From contig JAKAYL010000017.1 of NCBI GenBank assembly GCA_021809545.1, positions 1 through 32,099 on the forward strand: a stretch of 32,099 bases of DNA. The letters run 5' to 3'. Source of the stretch: Thermoplasmata archaeon. Lineage in GTDB: Archaea; Thermoplasmatota; Thermoplasmata; Lutacidiplasmatales; UBA184. Below the pieces are notes generated by a model. That model did no database searches. It saw nothing but the letters and a program-made list of their open reading frames with translations, and was not told where the DNA came from. Position 1 is the stretch's first letter; each line of letters begins with the position of its first letter. The translations under genes and the position numbers were made by a program. Positions 15,573 through 24,063 of this stretch are shown piece by piece.

Positions 15573-17777
15573 ATGGGACGGAACGACGCATCGTGGAAGT
15601 TCGTTGCCTGTCTGGTGGGTGTGAGCTGCCTTTTGGCGGGAGGCAGTTTCTTGGCCTCGGGTTCCAGCCTATCGTCCCCCTCGGGTGCGCCGACCCCGTT
15701 CTCTCACAGTCCCCGCTCAACGTACCTTCCTTATTCTTCCGGATCACCCGACCCCGCTCGCGGGGCGGTTCTCGCGAAGTCGACCAACGGCATCTCCATC
15801 CTTGCCAACGTCACGCTGGCCTCCGTGTCCATTACGCCGAACAGCGTTCTCTTGTCCCCGACCGGGGCGCAGAACTTCACGACCAACGTCACCTGTAGCG
15901 GGGGCCCGTGTCCCGCGGGGATCACCTACCGTTGGAATATGTCGAAGTCCGGGGTAGGGGTCCTGAACAACACGACCGCTTCGTCGGTCGAGTTTCAGGC
16001 GGGCACCGGGAACGGCAGCCTGCAACTGAACGTGACTGCGGAGCTGGGGAACCAATCGGTGAAGAGCCCGAACGCGAGCATCCAGGTCAGCTACTTGCTG
16101 GGCGAACTATCCTCGGTGAAGATCTCACCCGTGAACGCCCTCGTCTCCGCGGGCGGCTTGGCCACCTTCACGGCTACCCTTGGCTGCAAAGGCTCCTGCC
16201 CCACCTTCCCGAAGTACGTCTGGAACTTGAGCAAACCCGTGGGAACCCTGGGAGGGGCGGGGTACCAAACCTTCTTCACGGCCGGGGCCACCGGAGGTGT
16301 CGCGAACGTCACGGTGGTGGTGTCTGCGGAAGGCATCGTCCGCACCAGCACCGCCGTAGTGAGGGTGCTCCCATTGACGGAGATATTGAACTCCGTCAGC
16401 GTGGACCCCTACGAGCTCACCCTCGAGGTGAATCAGTTTGCCTCCTTCTCCATGGCGGAGAACTGTACGGGCGGACCCTGCCCCCTGTCCCTCCTCAATC
16501 AGAGCTGGACCTTGAGCAGCCCCTTGGGAACGCTCACTCAAACCCAGGGCACCTCCACCACGTTCACCGCTGGGGGTTCGGCCGGAGTGGAGGATCTGAC
16601 GGCCATCGCCACGATGAACGGGACCACGGTCCGGACGACCGTACCCATCACGATCGTAACTACGCCGCTTCCCAAGTTGCTCTCCCTCCACGTCACGCCC
16701 TTGTCGACCACGCTGGAGCAGGGAGGGACCCAGGATTTCACCGCCTCGCCGGCCTGTTCCTCGGCTTGTCCTTCGGGGATCCCCGTGACCTGGTCCATGG
16801 GGGGCCCGTCTACCAACCTAGGGACCTTCAACACTACGCAGGGGAACGCGGTCGCCTTCACCGCGAGCAATCTCACATCCTCCGGGCAATACCGGGTGTA
16901 CGTCTCGGCGCAACTGGGAAACAACAGCGTTGCGACGTGGGTCAATGTCACGCTGACCGGCACCCTCTACTTCGTGGTGTCCAGCGTCCAGATCACTCCC
17001 AGCAATCCCAGCATCATCCCCGGGGGAAAGGTGAACCTCACGGCCAACCCGGGGTGCTCACCCTCCTATTGTGGGGGGACCATGACCTACAACTGGACGC
17101 TGTCCAGCTCCCTCGGCACCCTGAATGTCGAGAACACCTCGACGGTCACCTTCCTGGCCGGTCCCACGGCCGGATCCGTGCAGGTCCAGGTCTACGTCTG
17201 GGACGAAGGGTACGGGGCGTTGAGCCGCCCCGTCGTGGTCAACATCACCCCGAACCTCGTCACGGTGACCTCGGTGGCCGTGAGCCCCTCCTCCGTCACC
17301 TTGTCCCCGGGAGGACAGCAGACCTTCACGGCCAAGTCGGTCTGCTCTTCCAGTTGCCCCCCGGGCATCCATTACGCATGGAAGCTCCTCGGGACCGACG
17401 GCCACTTCAATCCGCAGTTGGACCCGGCCGCGGTCTCGTTCCTTGCGGGGAACACCGTCGGGCAGGATACCCTGCAGGTGACAGCGACCCTCAATGGCTC
17501 TTCCCCAGTGGGGAAGGCGTCCATCACCATCTCCAACGGTTCCTCCAACATCGGGCCCCCGATCGGGAATGCGTCCTCGTCCTCAAAGCTCAGCCCGGAA
17601 GAGATTGCCGGGATCGTCGGGGTTGCCGTCGTGGGGGTAGCCGTGGTCCTTGTCCTCGCTCTCCGGGCCCGGCGCAAGAGCCGCCCTCCCGCGCCCACCC
17701 CGGCAAGCCTTTCCCCAACACCTACGGACCCTGCCCCTCCTCCACCCTCACCGACCGAGATCCCGCCCTCTGCGTGA
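15573..17777 (+). CDS. Large surface protein with six Ig-like repeats
   Basis: 734 residues from ATG 15573. A signal peptide covers about residues 8-30. Six tandem beta-sandwich-like repeats of roughly 95-100 residues follow (about residues 73 to 660). Each opens with 'SV.I.P....l..G....fta', carries a close cysteine pair (CSGGPC, CKGSC, CTGGPC, CSSAC, CSPSYC, CSSSC), then a 'Y.W.l' or equivalent Trp strand and ends 'F.aG...g...v.V.A'. The repeats are diverged, so this is an old array. One membrane helix (about 672-694) and a Pro-rich cytosolic tail end the protein. Sequons are dense. I infer a glycosylated, disulfide-stabilised S-layer-associated or adhesion protein. The UDP-sugar genes begin 127 bp downstream on the same strand. 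Confidence 0.85.
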   Translation: MGRNDASWKFVACLVGVSCLLAGGSFLASGSSLSSPSGAPTPFSHSPRSTYLPYSSGSPDPARGAVLAKSTNGISILANVTLASVSITPNSVLLSPTGAQNFTTNVTCSGGPCPAGITYRWNMSKSGVGVLNNTTASSVEFQAGTGNGSLQLNVTAELGNQSVKSPNASIQVSYLLGELSSVKISPVNALVSAGGLATFTATLGCKGSCPTFPKYVWNLSKPVGTLGGAGYQTFFTAGATGGVANVTVVVSAEGIVRTSTAVVRVLPLTEILNSVSVDPYELTLEVNQFASFSMAENCTGGPCPLSLLNQSWTLSSPLGTLTQTQGTSTTFTAGGSAGVEDLTAIATMNGTTVRTTVPITIVTTPLPKLLSLHVTPLSTTLEQGGTQDFTASPACSSACPSGIPVTWSMGGPSTNLGTFNTTQGNAVAFTASNLTSSGQYRVYVSAQLGNNSVATWVNVTLTGTLYFVVSSVQITPSNPSIIPGGKVNLTANPGCSPSYCGGTMTYNWTLSSSLGTLNVENTSTVTFLAGPTAGSVQVQVYVWDEGYGALSRPVVVNITPNLVTVTSVAVSPSSVTLSPGGQQTFTAKSVCSSSCPPGIHYAWKLLGTDGHFNPQLDPAAVSFLAGNTVGQDTLQVTATLNGSSPVGKASITISNGSSNIGPPIGNASSSSKLSPEEIAGIVGVAVVGVAVVLVLALRARRKSRPPAPTPASLSPTPTDPAPPPPSPTEIPPSA

Positions 17778-17904
17778 GGGACAAGACCGCCTCACTCAGT
17801 TGGTTCGGACGGCATCTGCGAGAGCTAGGCACTCGCTGCTTGGAGTCACCCGGGGCAGGCTCCCGGCGCGCCCTTCATCAACTCTTCTTCTCTGAAGTGG
17901 AAGG

Positions 17905-18753
17905 ATGAAGGTGGTCATCCCTGCGGCCGGTCTCGGGCGGAGGTTCCTTCCCGCCACGAAGAGCATGCCGAAGGAGATGTTGCCGGTCGTCGACCGACCC
18001 GTCATCCACTACGTGGTCGAAGAGGCCGTGCAGGCCGGCGCGACCGACCTCGTGATCGTCACGGGCCGGGGAAAGCGGGCCGTCGAGGACTACTTCGATC
18101 ACAACCCGGACCTCGGGAACGTCGGGGAGGCCCCCGAGCTCGAGGATCTCGAGGCCCTGACGCGCAAGGTCTCGATCTTCTACATCCGCCAACGGATGCC
18201 CCGCGGGCTCGCGGATGCCATCCACTGCGCGAAGCACTTCGTGGCGAACGAGCCCTTCGGGGTCCTCCTCGGGGACACCATCAATGTCTGCACTCCCCCG
18301 CTCCTCCGGCAGCTCCACGACCGGTTCGTGGCCCTGGGAGGGAAGCACTCCATCATCTCGGTCGAGACGGTGCCCGATGAGAAAGTCTCCGACTATGGGA
18401 TCGTCAAGGGGCGGGAGATCCAGCCGGGGGTCTTCGAGGTCGAGGACATGGTGGAGAAACCGAGCCTTGAGAACGCCCCCAGCCGCCTCGGGATCACCGG
18501 GGCCTACTTCCTCACCCCGGGCATCTTCCCGATCATCGAGGGACTCCCCCCGGACAGCCGCGGGGAGGTGCAGCTGACCACCGCGCTGAACATCCTCGCG
18601 AAGAAGGAGAAGGTGTACGCGGTCACCTTCGAGGGCAAGCGTTACGACATCGGCGACCGGGGGATCTGGCTCCGCACCAACATCGAGTTCGCGCTGAAGC
18701 ACCCCGTCCTCCGCACCGCCGTCAAGGACGCCTGCCGGGAGCTCGGCCCATGA
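17905..18753 (+). CDS. galU: UTP-glucose-1-phosphate uridylyltransferase
   Basis: 282 residues from ATG 17905, with GGAAGG immediately before the start. The enzyme joins UTP and glucose-1-phosphate to give UDP-glucose. The N-terminal signature is nearly canonical: IPAAGLGRRFLPATKSMPKE (consensus has Thr where the first Arg of RR stands), then MLPVVDRPVIHYVVEEA and IVTGRGKRAVEDYFD. The metal-site Asp in VLLGDTIN, GITGAYFLTP and the C-terminal RYDIGDRG, which carries the second catalytic Asp, are all present. Length fits bacterial and archaeal GalU. Its stop overlaps the next start (ATGA), so it is the first gene of a tightly coupled UDP-sugar unit. The Thr-to-Arg change in the nucleotide loop is unusual but need not abolish activity. 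Confidence 0.92.
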   Translation: MKVVIPAAGLGRRFLPATKSMPKEMLPVVDRPVIHYVVEEAVQAGATDLVIVTGRGKRAVEDYFDHNPDLGNVGEAPELEDLEALTRKVSIFYIRQRMPRGLADAIHCAKHFVANEPFGVLLGDTINVCTPPLLRQLHDRFVALGGKHSIISVETVPDEKVSDYGIVKGREIQPGVFEVEDMVEKPSLENAPSRLGITGAYFLTPGIFPIIEGLPPDSRGEVQLTTALNILAKKEKVYAVTFEGKRYDIGDRGIWLRTNIEFALKHPVLRTAVKDACRELGP

Positions 18754-19703
18754 GGGGGACGGCCCTGGTGAGCGGGGTCGCCGGCTTCCTCGGATCCCAC
18801 CTCGCGGAGCGCCTCCTCGGGGAGGGTTACCGCGTCATCGGCATCGACAATTTCGTCACCGGGCGGAGGGAGAACCTCCGCACCCTCCAGCGTTCCCCCG
18901 CCTTCACGCTTCTCCGCGGCGACCTTGCCCGCCCTCTCGCCCTCCCTCGGGCGAACGCCATCTTCCACCTCGCCTGTCCCGCCTCCCCGCCCCAGTACCT
19001 GCGTATCCCCATCGCTACCCTCGAGGTCAACGCCTTCGGCACCGCCCAGCTCCTCGCCCACGCGAAGAAGTGCGGGGCCCGGATGCTCCTCACCTCCACC
19101 TCCGAGGTCTACGGGGACCCCGAGGTCCATCCCCAGCCGGAGACCTACTGGGGACACGTGAACCCGAACGGGATCCGCTCCTGCTATGACGAGGGCAAGC
19201 GCTTCGCGGAGGCCCTTGCGATGGCCTGGCACCGGGAGCGGGATGTCTCGGTGAGGATCGCACGGATCTTCAACACCTACGGCCCTCGGATGGCCCCGGA
19301 CGACGGCCGGGTCGTCTCCAACTTCCTCGTCGCCGGATGGAAGGGGGAGCCGCTCCGGGTCCAGGGGACTGGGAAGCAGACCCGGTCCTTCTGCTACGTC
19401 CACGACATGGTCGAGGGGCTCGTCCGACTCTTCCACGCGGAGGAGGTGGACGGCCCGGTCAACCTCGGCAATCCCGATACCGAGCTCACCATCCTCGAGC
19501 TCGCGAACCAGGTGCGGAAGCTCACCGGGGAGCGCTCCGAGATCGTCTTCGACACGCGGGGCGAGGACGACCCCGAACGCCGCCGCCCCGACATCTCGAA
19601 GGCCAAGAAGCTCCTTGGCTGGTCCCCGGCCACTCCCTTCCCGAAGGGACTCGCCCTCACGGCGGATTACTTCAGGGAGCTTGTCGAGGCACGGTCCGCA
19701 TGA
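18750..19703 (+). CDS. UDP-glucuronate decarboxylase (UDP-xylose synthase)
   Basis: 317 residues from ATG 18750, overlapping the galU stop by four bases. It belongs to the extended short-chain dehydrogenases. The NAD-binding loop is GVAGFLG at residues 9-15; the catalytic residues are a Ser/Thr in LLTSTSEVYGDP (113-124) and Tyr146/Lys150 in CYDEGKR. Features that point to UDP-glucuronate decarboxylase over a generic epimerase are HLACPASPPQY (73-83), the HVNPNGIRSCYDEGKR block, GKQTRSFCYVHD and DDPERRRPDIS. The product would be UDP-xylose, made from UDP-glucuronate supplied by the next gene. Length matches bacterial soluble UXS enzymes. A UDP-glucuronate 4-epimerase is the main alternative and less likely from these blocks. 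Confidence 0.88.
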   Translation: MRGTALVSGVAGFLGSHLAERLLGEGYRVIGIDNFVTGRRENLRTLQRSPAFTLLRGDLARPLALPRANAIFHLACPASPPQYLRIPIATLEVNAFGTAQLLAHAKKCGARMLLTSTSEVYGDPEVHPQPETYWGHVNPNGIRSCYDEGKRFAEALAMAWHRERDVSVRIARIFNTYGPRMAPDDGRVVSNFLVAGWKGEPLRVQGTGKQTRSFCYVHDMVEGLVRLFHAEEVDGPVNLGNPDTELTILELANQVRKLTGERSEIVFDTRGEDDPERRRPDISKAKKLLGWSPATPFPKGLALTADYFRELVEARSA

Positions 19704-21061
19704 CGGCGCGATACCGGGGTCCACGACCGGGCATGGTCGGGATGGGGTACGTCGGCATGGCCACGGCCGCTGCCTTCGCCCACTACGGCATCCCCACCGT
19801 CGGCTACGACGTGGACGCGGAGCGGATCGCAAGCCTCCGGGGAGGCCGTGTGCCTGTCTACGAGGAGGGGCTTGCCCCCCTCGTGCAGAAGCAGGTCAGG
19901 GCCGGTCGCCTCTCCTTCGAGGACTCGATGGAGGAGCTCGTGCGGTCATGCCACGTGATCTTCCTTTCGGTGCAGACCCCCTCCACTGCGGACGGCTCCA
20001 TCGATCTCTCCTTCCTGAGCCAAGCGGCGATGGACGTCGGCATGGCCCTCCGCAAGGTCAAGTCGTGGCGGCTCGTCGTGGTCAAGAGCACGGTCGTGCC
20101 TGGGACGGCCGAGGGGCTCGTTGCCCGCGTCCTCGCCTCGGCGAGCGGACGGGCGGCCGGGAAAGGCTTCGCGGTCGCCTCGAACCCCGAGTTCCTCGCC
20201 GAGGGGACCATGGTGAAGGACGCCCTCCACCCCTACCGGATCGTCCTCGGTGTCTCGGACCCCCGGGGCGAGAGGACCCTCCGGGCGCTCTATGCCCCCT
20301 TCCGGACCCGGCTCGTCGTCCTTCCTCCCGCGGCCGCTGAGCTCGTGAAGTACGCCTCGAACTCGCTCCTTGCGCTCCGCGTCTCCTCCGCCAACGAGTT
20401 CTCCCGGATGGCCCGGGCCGCGGGGGTCGACGTCTACCCGGTCCTCGAGGCCGTGGGGATGGACCCGCGGATCGGGCCCCTCTTCCTCCGGGCGGGCCCT
20501 GGTTTCGGGGGCAGTTGCTTCACCAAGGACGTGAACGCCCTCCTGGCGTGGGCCCGCGACCGCTCGCTGGAGACCCCGATCCTCAACGCGACCCTGGAGG
20601 GGAACGAGCTCCAGGCGCGGCATGTGGCCGAGATCGCAGAGGCGGAGTCCCGCGGCCTCGAGGGGAAGAGGGTCGCCCTCCTCGGGCTCGCCTTCAAGGC
20701 CGGGACCTCGGACACCCGGGACTCCCGCGCCTACCCCATCACCGAAGCCCTCCTGCGAAAGGGCGCCACCGTCCTCCTCTACGACCCCCACGCCATGGAG
20801 GGCTTCCGGCGCGGGCTCTCCCGGAACGCGGCCCGGGAGATCGGGTCCCGCCTCTTCTTCGCGAAGGACCTGAAGGGGGCCCTCGGCGTCGCCGACCTCG
20901 CGGTGATCCAGGCGGATTGGGAGGAGTTCCGGAAGCTGAGAGGCAAGGACTGGGCATCCCTCAAGGATCGCCTGGTGGTCGACGCCCGCCGGTCCGTCGA
21001 CCCGAAGACCCTGCGCCGCGCCGGGGTCCGGTACGCCGCGGTCGGCGATGGCAACCCGTAG
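19700..21061 (+). CDS. UDP-glucose 6-dehydrogenase
   Basis: 453 residues from ATG 19700, overlapping the previous stop (ATGA); an internal ATG at residue 12 would also leave a complete Rossmann loop. The enzyme oxidises UDP-glucose twice with NAD to UDP-glucuronate. Visible are the nucleotide loop GMGYVGMATAAAF (14-26), FLSVQTPSTADGS, the NPEFLAEGTMVKDALHPYRI block (162-181), the substrate-binding ELVKYASNS and the catalytic cysteine in GPGFGGSCFTKD (Cys273), then GLAFKAGTSDTRDSRA in the C-terminal NAD domain. Length is normal. With galU upstream and the decarboxylase between them, the unit encodes a full route to UDP-xylose. Members of this fold also oxidise UDP-ManNAc or UDP-GlcNAc, but the neighbours favour UDP-glucose. 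Confidence 0.92.
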   Translation: MTARYRGPRPGMVGMGYVGMATAAAFAHYGIPTVGYDVDAERIASLRGGRVPVYEEGLAPLVQKQVRAGRLSFEDSMEELVRSCHVIFLSVQTPSTADGSIDLSFLSQAAMDVGMALRKVKSWRLVVVKSTVVPGTAEGLVARVLASASGRAAGKGFAVASNPEFLAEGTMVKDALHPYRIVLGVSDPRGERTLRALYAPFRTRLVVLPPAAAELVKYASNSLLALRVSSANEFSRMARAAGVDVYPVLEAVGMDPRIGPLFLRAGPGFGGSCFTKDVNALLAWARDRSLETPILNATLEGNELQARHVAEIAEAESRGLEGKRVALLGLAFKAGTSDTRDSRAYPITEALLRKGATVLLYDPHAMEGFRRGLSRNAAREIGSRLFFAKDLKGALGVADLAVIQADWEEFRKLRGKDWASLKDRLVVDARRSVDPKTLRRAGVRYAAVGDGNP

Positions 21062-21148
21062 CCCGACGGGGGGACGGAGAGGCACCCTGTACCCGCTCCG
21101 TGGCACTCCTAATAAGCGGTCGCGCTCTCGAAAAGGACCGGGCAAGGA

Positions 21149-22030
21149 ATGCGAGCGGTGATTACCCTGGCCGGGGAAGGCTCACGCATGCTCCCCGTCA
21201 CAAAGGGGCTGCGGAAGGAGATGCTCCCCCTCTTCTACAAGGGCCAGGGAGGGGTCCCCGTGCTCGCCCCCGTCGCCCACCTCGTGGTCAACTCCCTCCA
21301 CGCGGCCGGGGCGGACCACGCCACGATGGTCGTCGGCCGGGACGCGGAGGCGATCCTCAAGTACTTCACCCACGACGGCTCGCTCCTCGACCGTCACGCG
21401 CACCACCAGGACCGCCTGGTGGAGACGCTTGCCCTCTACGACCTCCTCGCGCAGATGCAGTTCACTTGGGTGGTCCAGAGCAAGCCGGCGGGGTTCGGGG
21501 ACGCCCTCCTCACGGCCGCCCCCGCCATCGACGGGGAACCTTTCCTCCTCCACGCCGCGGACGCCATCCTTCTGGAGCCCACACCTGGGAAGGCCCTCGC
21601 CGCGATGGCGACCCTCCTCACGAAGAAGAAGGCGGGAGCGGTGCTCTTCGTCCGGAAGGTCAAGGATCCGCGCCGCTACGGGGTCGTCGTCGGCAAGGCG
21701 GCGGGGCACTGGGAAGGGTACGGGTGCCTCGATGTGACGGGGATGGAGGAGAAGCCTGAGAAGCCCAAGAGCTCCTGGGCGGCGACCGCCATGTACGCCT
21801 TCACCCCCGAGATCTTCGATGTGCTGCGCGAGCTCTCCCAGCGGAAGGACGTCCGGGAGCTCGAGGTGACGAGCGGCATCACCGGGCTCATGGAACGGGG
21901 TCGCAAGGTCTACGCCCTCATCTCCCGCTCCGACGAGAAGTGGCTCTCCGTGGGCTCGCCGGAAGGCTACTTCCGGGCCCTCCACGAAAGCTATGAGGCC
22001 ACCGTCGGGAAGCCGTTCGTGAATCCCTGA
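21149..22030 (+). CDS. GalU-like nucleotidyltransferase paralogue, altered site
   Basis: 293 residues from ATG 21149, with GCAAGGA just before the start and an AT-rich TAATAA at 21109-21114 as a possible promoter. It has the sugar-phosphate nucleotidyltransferase fold: LAGEGSRMLPVTKGLRKEML replaces the usual AAGxGTR...PKxMLP, and residues continue with VVGRDAEAILKYF. Two key positions deviate. The LxGD motif is LHAADA (136-139 region), keeping the Asp, but the C-terminal 'Y/W-x-D-x-G' motif reads WLSVGSPEGY (265-274), so Ser267 stands where the second metal-binding Asp is expected. This suggests reduced or no catalysis, perhaps a regulatory partner as described for E. coli GalF, or a different chemistry. 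It is 87 bp beyond the UDP-glucose dehydrogenase gene and convergent with glyA. Confidence 0.8.
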   Translation: MRAVITLAGEGSRMLPVTKGLRKEMLPLFYKGQGGVPVLAPVAHLVVNSLHAAGADHATMVVGRDAEAILKYFTHDGSLLDRHAHHQDRLVETLALYDLLAQMQFTWVVQSKPAGFGDALLTAAPAIDGEPFLLHAADAILLEPTPGKALAAMATLLTKKKAGAVLFVRKVKDPRRYGVVVGKAAGHWEGYGCLDVTGMEEKPEKPKSSWAATAMYAFTPEIFDVLRELSQRKDVRELEVTSGITGLMERGRKVYALISRSDEKWLSVGSPEGYFRALHESYEATVGKPFVNP

Positions 22031-22050
22031 TCTTCCGGCCGAGGGATCCT

Positions 22051-23352
22051 TCAGACCGAGCCCGGCTGGACGAGATCGTAGTAGCGGTAGGCCGCCTCGC
22101 CCGCACCGAAGCAGTAGTGCACCTGGGTGAAGCGCTTCTTGAGCTCCTGAACGCGGGCGCCCACCTCCTCGGGGGACTTTCCCTTGTGGAGGAGATCGTC
22201 CATGAGCTCCGCGACGGCATCCATCTCGGAGGGGCCCATGCCGACCCGGGTGAGTTCCTGCGTCCCGAGGCGGATCCCTTCGGGATTCTTCGGGCTCTTG
22301 TCTCCTGGGAGGAGGTTCTTGTTGACCACCAGCCGGGCGCTCTCGAGACGCTTCGCCACGGACTCCCCGCCCCCCTCGCGCTCCACGCGGATTGCGACCT
22401 GATGGCTCTCCGTGAACCCCTTCTCTGCGCAGAGGACATTGAAGCCCCGCTGGTGGAGGGCGGCCCCGAGCGACTTGGCGTTCACGATCGTCATCCGCGC
22501 GTACTCCTGGCCGAACTTGAGGTGCTCCGCGAGGCTGACCGCGAGCGCGGCCATCTCGTTGAGATGGTGGTTGCTCGTGACCCCAGGGAAGGCCGCCTGG
22601 GTGAGCTTCTTGCGGAGCTCGGGGTCCTTGGAATCGGAAAGGAGGATCCCGTGCTGGGGGCCCGGGAGGGTCTTGTGGGTGGAGCCCGAGAGGACCGCAC
22701 AGCCCTCGTGGAGGGGGTCCTGGAACATCCCCGCGCCGATGAGACCCAGGACATGGGCCCCGTCGTACCATCCGGGGGCGCCGATCTCCCGCAGGGTCTC
22801 CTGCAGCTCGGTGAGCGGGAAGGGAAAGAGGAAGAGGGAGAGTCCGAAGAGGCAGACCTTCGGGCGCTCCTGGAGCAGGATGCGCTTCGTGGCATCGACG
22901 TCGAGTTGCATCTCCTTCGGGTCGAAGGCATAGTAGACCGGCTTCACGGACCGGATCCCGAAGGCCCCGAACGCCGCGGAGGAGATGTGCGCCCCCTCGG
23001 CCAGGCGGCAGGAGCCGAAGCGGTCGCCCGGCTCGGCCATCGCCCTCAGCACCGCGATGTTGGCGACCGTCCCCGAGATGGGACGGACGTCTGCGAACTC
23101 ACAGTGGAAGACTTCGCGTGCCAGTCGAAGGCACTCCAGCTCCACCTCGTCGACCCACCGGTTGCCCTCGTAGTAGCGCTCGCCGGGCAGTCCTTCCGCG
23201 TACCGGGAATGGAAGTCCGAGATGAGGAGCTCCTTGGCGTAGGGGGAGAGGAGGTTCTCCGAAGCGATCAGGGGAAGGGCCCCCTCGAACCAGGTCGAGT
23301 GGGTCTTGACGGAGGTCCGAATACGCTGAACCGTCGCTTCCAAGTCTTCCAT
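22051..23352 (-). CDS. glyA: Serine hydroxymethyltransferase
   Basis: 433 residues from ATG 23350-23352, preferred because GAGGTGG lies about 8 nt upstream; an in-frame GTG at 23364 adds four residues. A PLP enzyme that interconverts serine and glycine using a folate or tetrahydromethanopterin one-carbon carrier. Typical blocks are LIASENLLSPYAKELLISDF, YAEGLPGERYYEGN, VRPISGTVANIAVL, YDGAHVLGLI with the PLP-ring Asp, and the PLP lysine in SGSTHKTLPGPQ (about Lys227). The 'FGLSLFLFPFPL' stretch and overall divergence from bacterial GlyA fit the archaeal branch. It follows a small conserved-looking gene by 54 nt and is probably co-transcribed with it. The pterin used cannot be told here. Confidence 0.93.
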   Translation of the reverse strand: MEDLEATVQRIRTSVKTHSTWFEGALPLIASENLLSPYAKELLISDFHSRYAEGLPGERYYEGNRWVDEVELECLRLAREVFHCEFADVRPISGTVANIAVLRAMAEPGDRFGSCRLAEGAHISSAAFGAFGIRSVKPVYYAFDPKEMQLDVDATKRILLQERPKVCLFGLSLFLFPFPLTELQETLREIGAPGWYDGAHVLGLIGAGMFQDPLHEGCAVLSGSTHKTLPGPQHGILLSDSKDPELRKKLTQAAFPGVTSNHHLNEMAALAVSLAEHLKFGQEYARMTIVNAKSLGAALHQRGFNVLCAEKGFTESHQVAIRVEREGGGESVAKRLESARLVVNKNLLPGDKSPKNPEGIRLGTQELTRVGMGPSEMDAVAELMDDLLHKGKSPEEVGARVQELKKRFTQVHYCFGAGEAAYRYYDLVQPGSV

Positions 23353-23405
23353 GATGCTTACCACCTAGAGAGGGACCCCCCCTTTTCCACTGGAACCAGC
23401 GTTGC

Positions 23406-23714
23406 TCAGTCGCTCACGTGGGAATGCATCTGCTGGTTCTGGCGCTTGGCCCCTGCCGGGGGCCACTGGGCGAGAAGGTGCACGGGTCCGATCTCCTCTT
23501 CCTGGGTCTCGAACTTGAGGAGGGCGTGACTTCCCTCGAAGGCCTTGTGGATCTTGGTCACCATCTCGCTGAACTGCTCATCGGTGTCCCATTTGAAGGC
23601 GAGGTCTTTGGGACCCCGGATGAAGGAGAGCCCTGTCTCCTTTTGCACTTTCTCAGCCAACGCATGCGAGAGCGGCCCTTCCGTTGAGAAGAAGACCTCG
23701 ACGTATGTGATCAT
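23406..23714 (-). CDS. Small conserved-looking protein upstream of glyA
   Basis: 102 residues from ATG 23712-23714, with AAGGTG a few bases upstream as a ribosome-binding site. No membrane segment or signal. The N-terminus MITYVEVFFSTEGPLSHALA followed by a helical VQKETGLSFIRG suggests a small alpha/beta fold; the last 20 residues are polar and probably disordered. It lies 54 nt upstream of glyA on the same strand, so a role tied to one-carbon or amino-acid metabolism is possible but only by association. I do not recognise the family. The AT-rich stretch upstream probably contains its promoter. Confidence 0.65.
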   Translation of the reverse strand: MITYVEVFFSTEGPLSHALAEKVQKETGLSFIRGPKDLAFKWDTDEQFSEMVTKIHKAFEGSHALLKFETQEEEIGPVHLLAQWPPAGAKRQNQQMHSHVSD

Positions 23715-24063
23715 CCATTCACCTTACCTCTAGCTGTAGGGAAGGGTTGGTAAAAGGATTGCGATGAAAAGGAGGGTGGGGTGTGTGTGTGGGTTGGGTT
23801 ATATCACTCAATAAACAAGGATACGAAATATATGCATATATTTAAGCATTACCATTATAGAAACAACAGAATAGTAATCTAAAGAACTATATGTTGGGTC
23901 AGGTCTTACTAAGGGGAAATGTGTCAACCCTCACATGCTTGGATTATATCCAGAAATGGTGAGTTAGTTTCTGAAATGGGGTCTCTCGGATTTCTTCATT
24001 TTCCACTGGAAGAAGGGGGGTGGGTGGTAAGGCACCCCCCACGGCGTGGAGACCAGCCCGCCC
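23715..24063. other. AT-rich gene-free gap with G-quadruplex motif
   Basis: No gene is visible. From about 23800 to 23960 the DNA is strikingly AT-rich for this window (for example ATATATGCATATATTTAAGC at 23829-23848). Just before it, four G-tracts (23774-23776, 23778-23781, 23791-23793 and 23796-23798) on the plus strand satisfy the pattern of an intramolecular G-quadruplex. The gap lies upstream of the small gene preceding glyA and downstream of the zinc-ribbon gene. It could be a strong promoter region, a replication or segregation element, or recently acquired DNA; the sequence does not decide. Confidence 0.5.

Noticed and set aside
15908-17908. A second long plus-strand frame over the six-repeat surface protein
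   Set aside because: Its translation is His/Arg/Gly-rich without domains; the other frame has a signal peptide, regular repeats and a membrane anchor.
18642-22771. Long open frames on the minus strand opposite the UDP-sugar genes (for example 18642-19832, 19946-21145, 21182-22771)
   Set aside because: Their translations are low-complexity, Arg/Gly/Pro/Glu-rich and match no family, while the plus-strand frames encode clear enzymes. High GC content produces such shadows.
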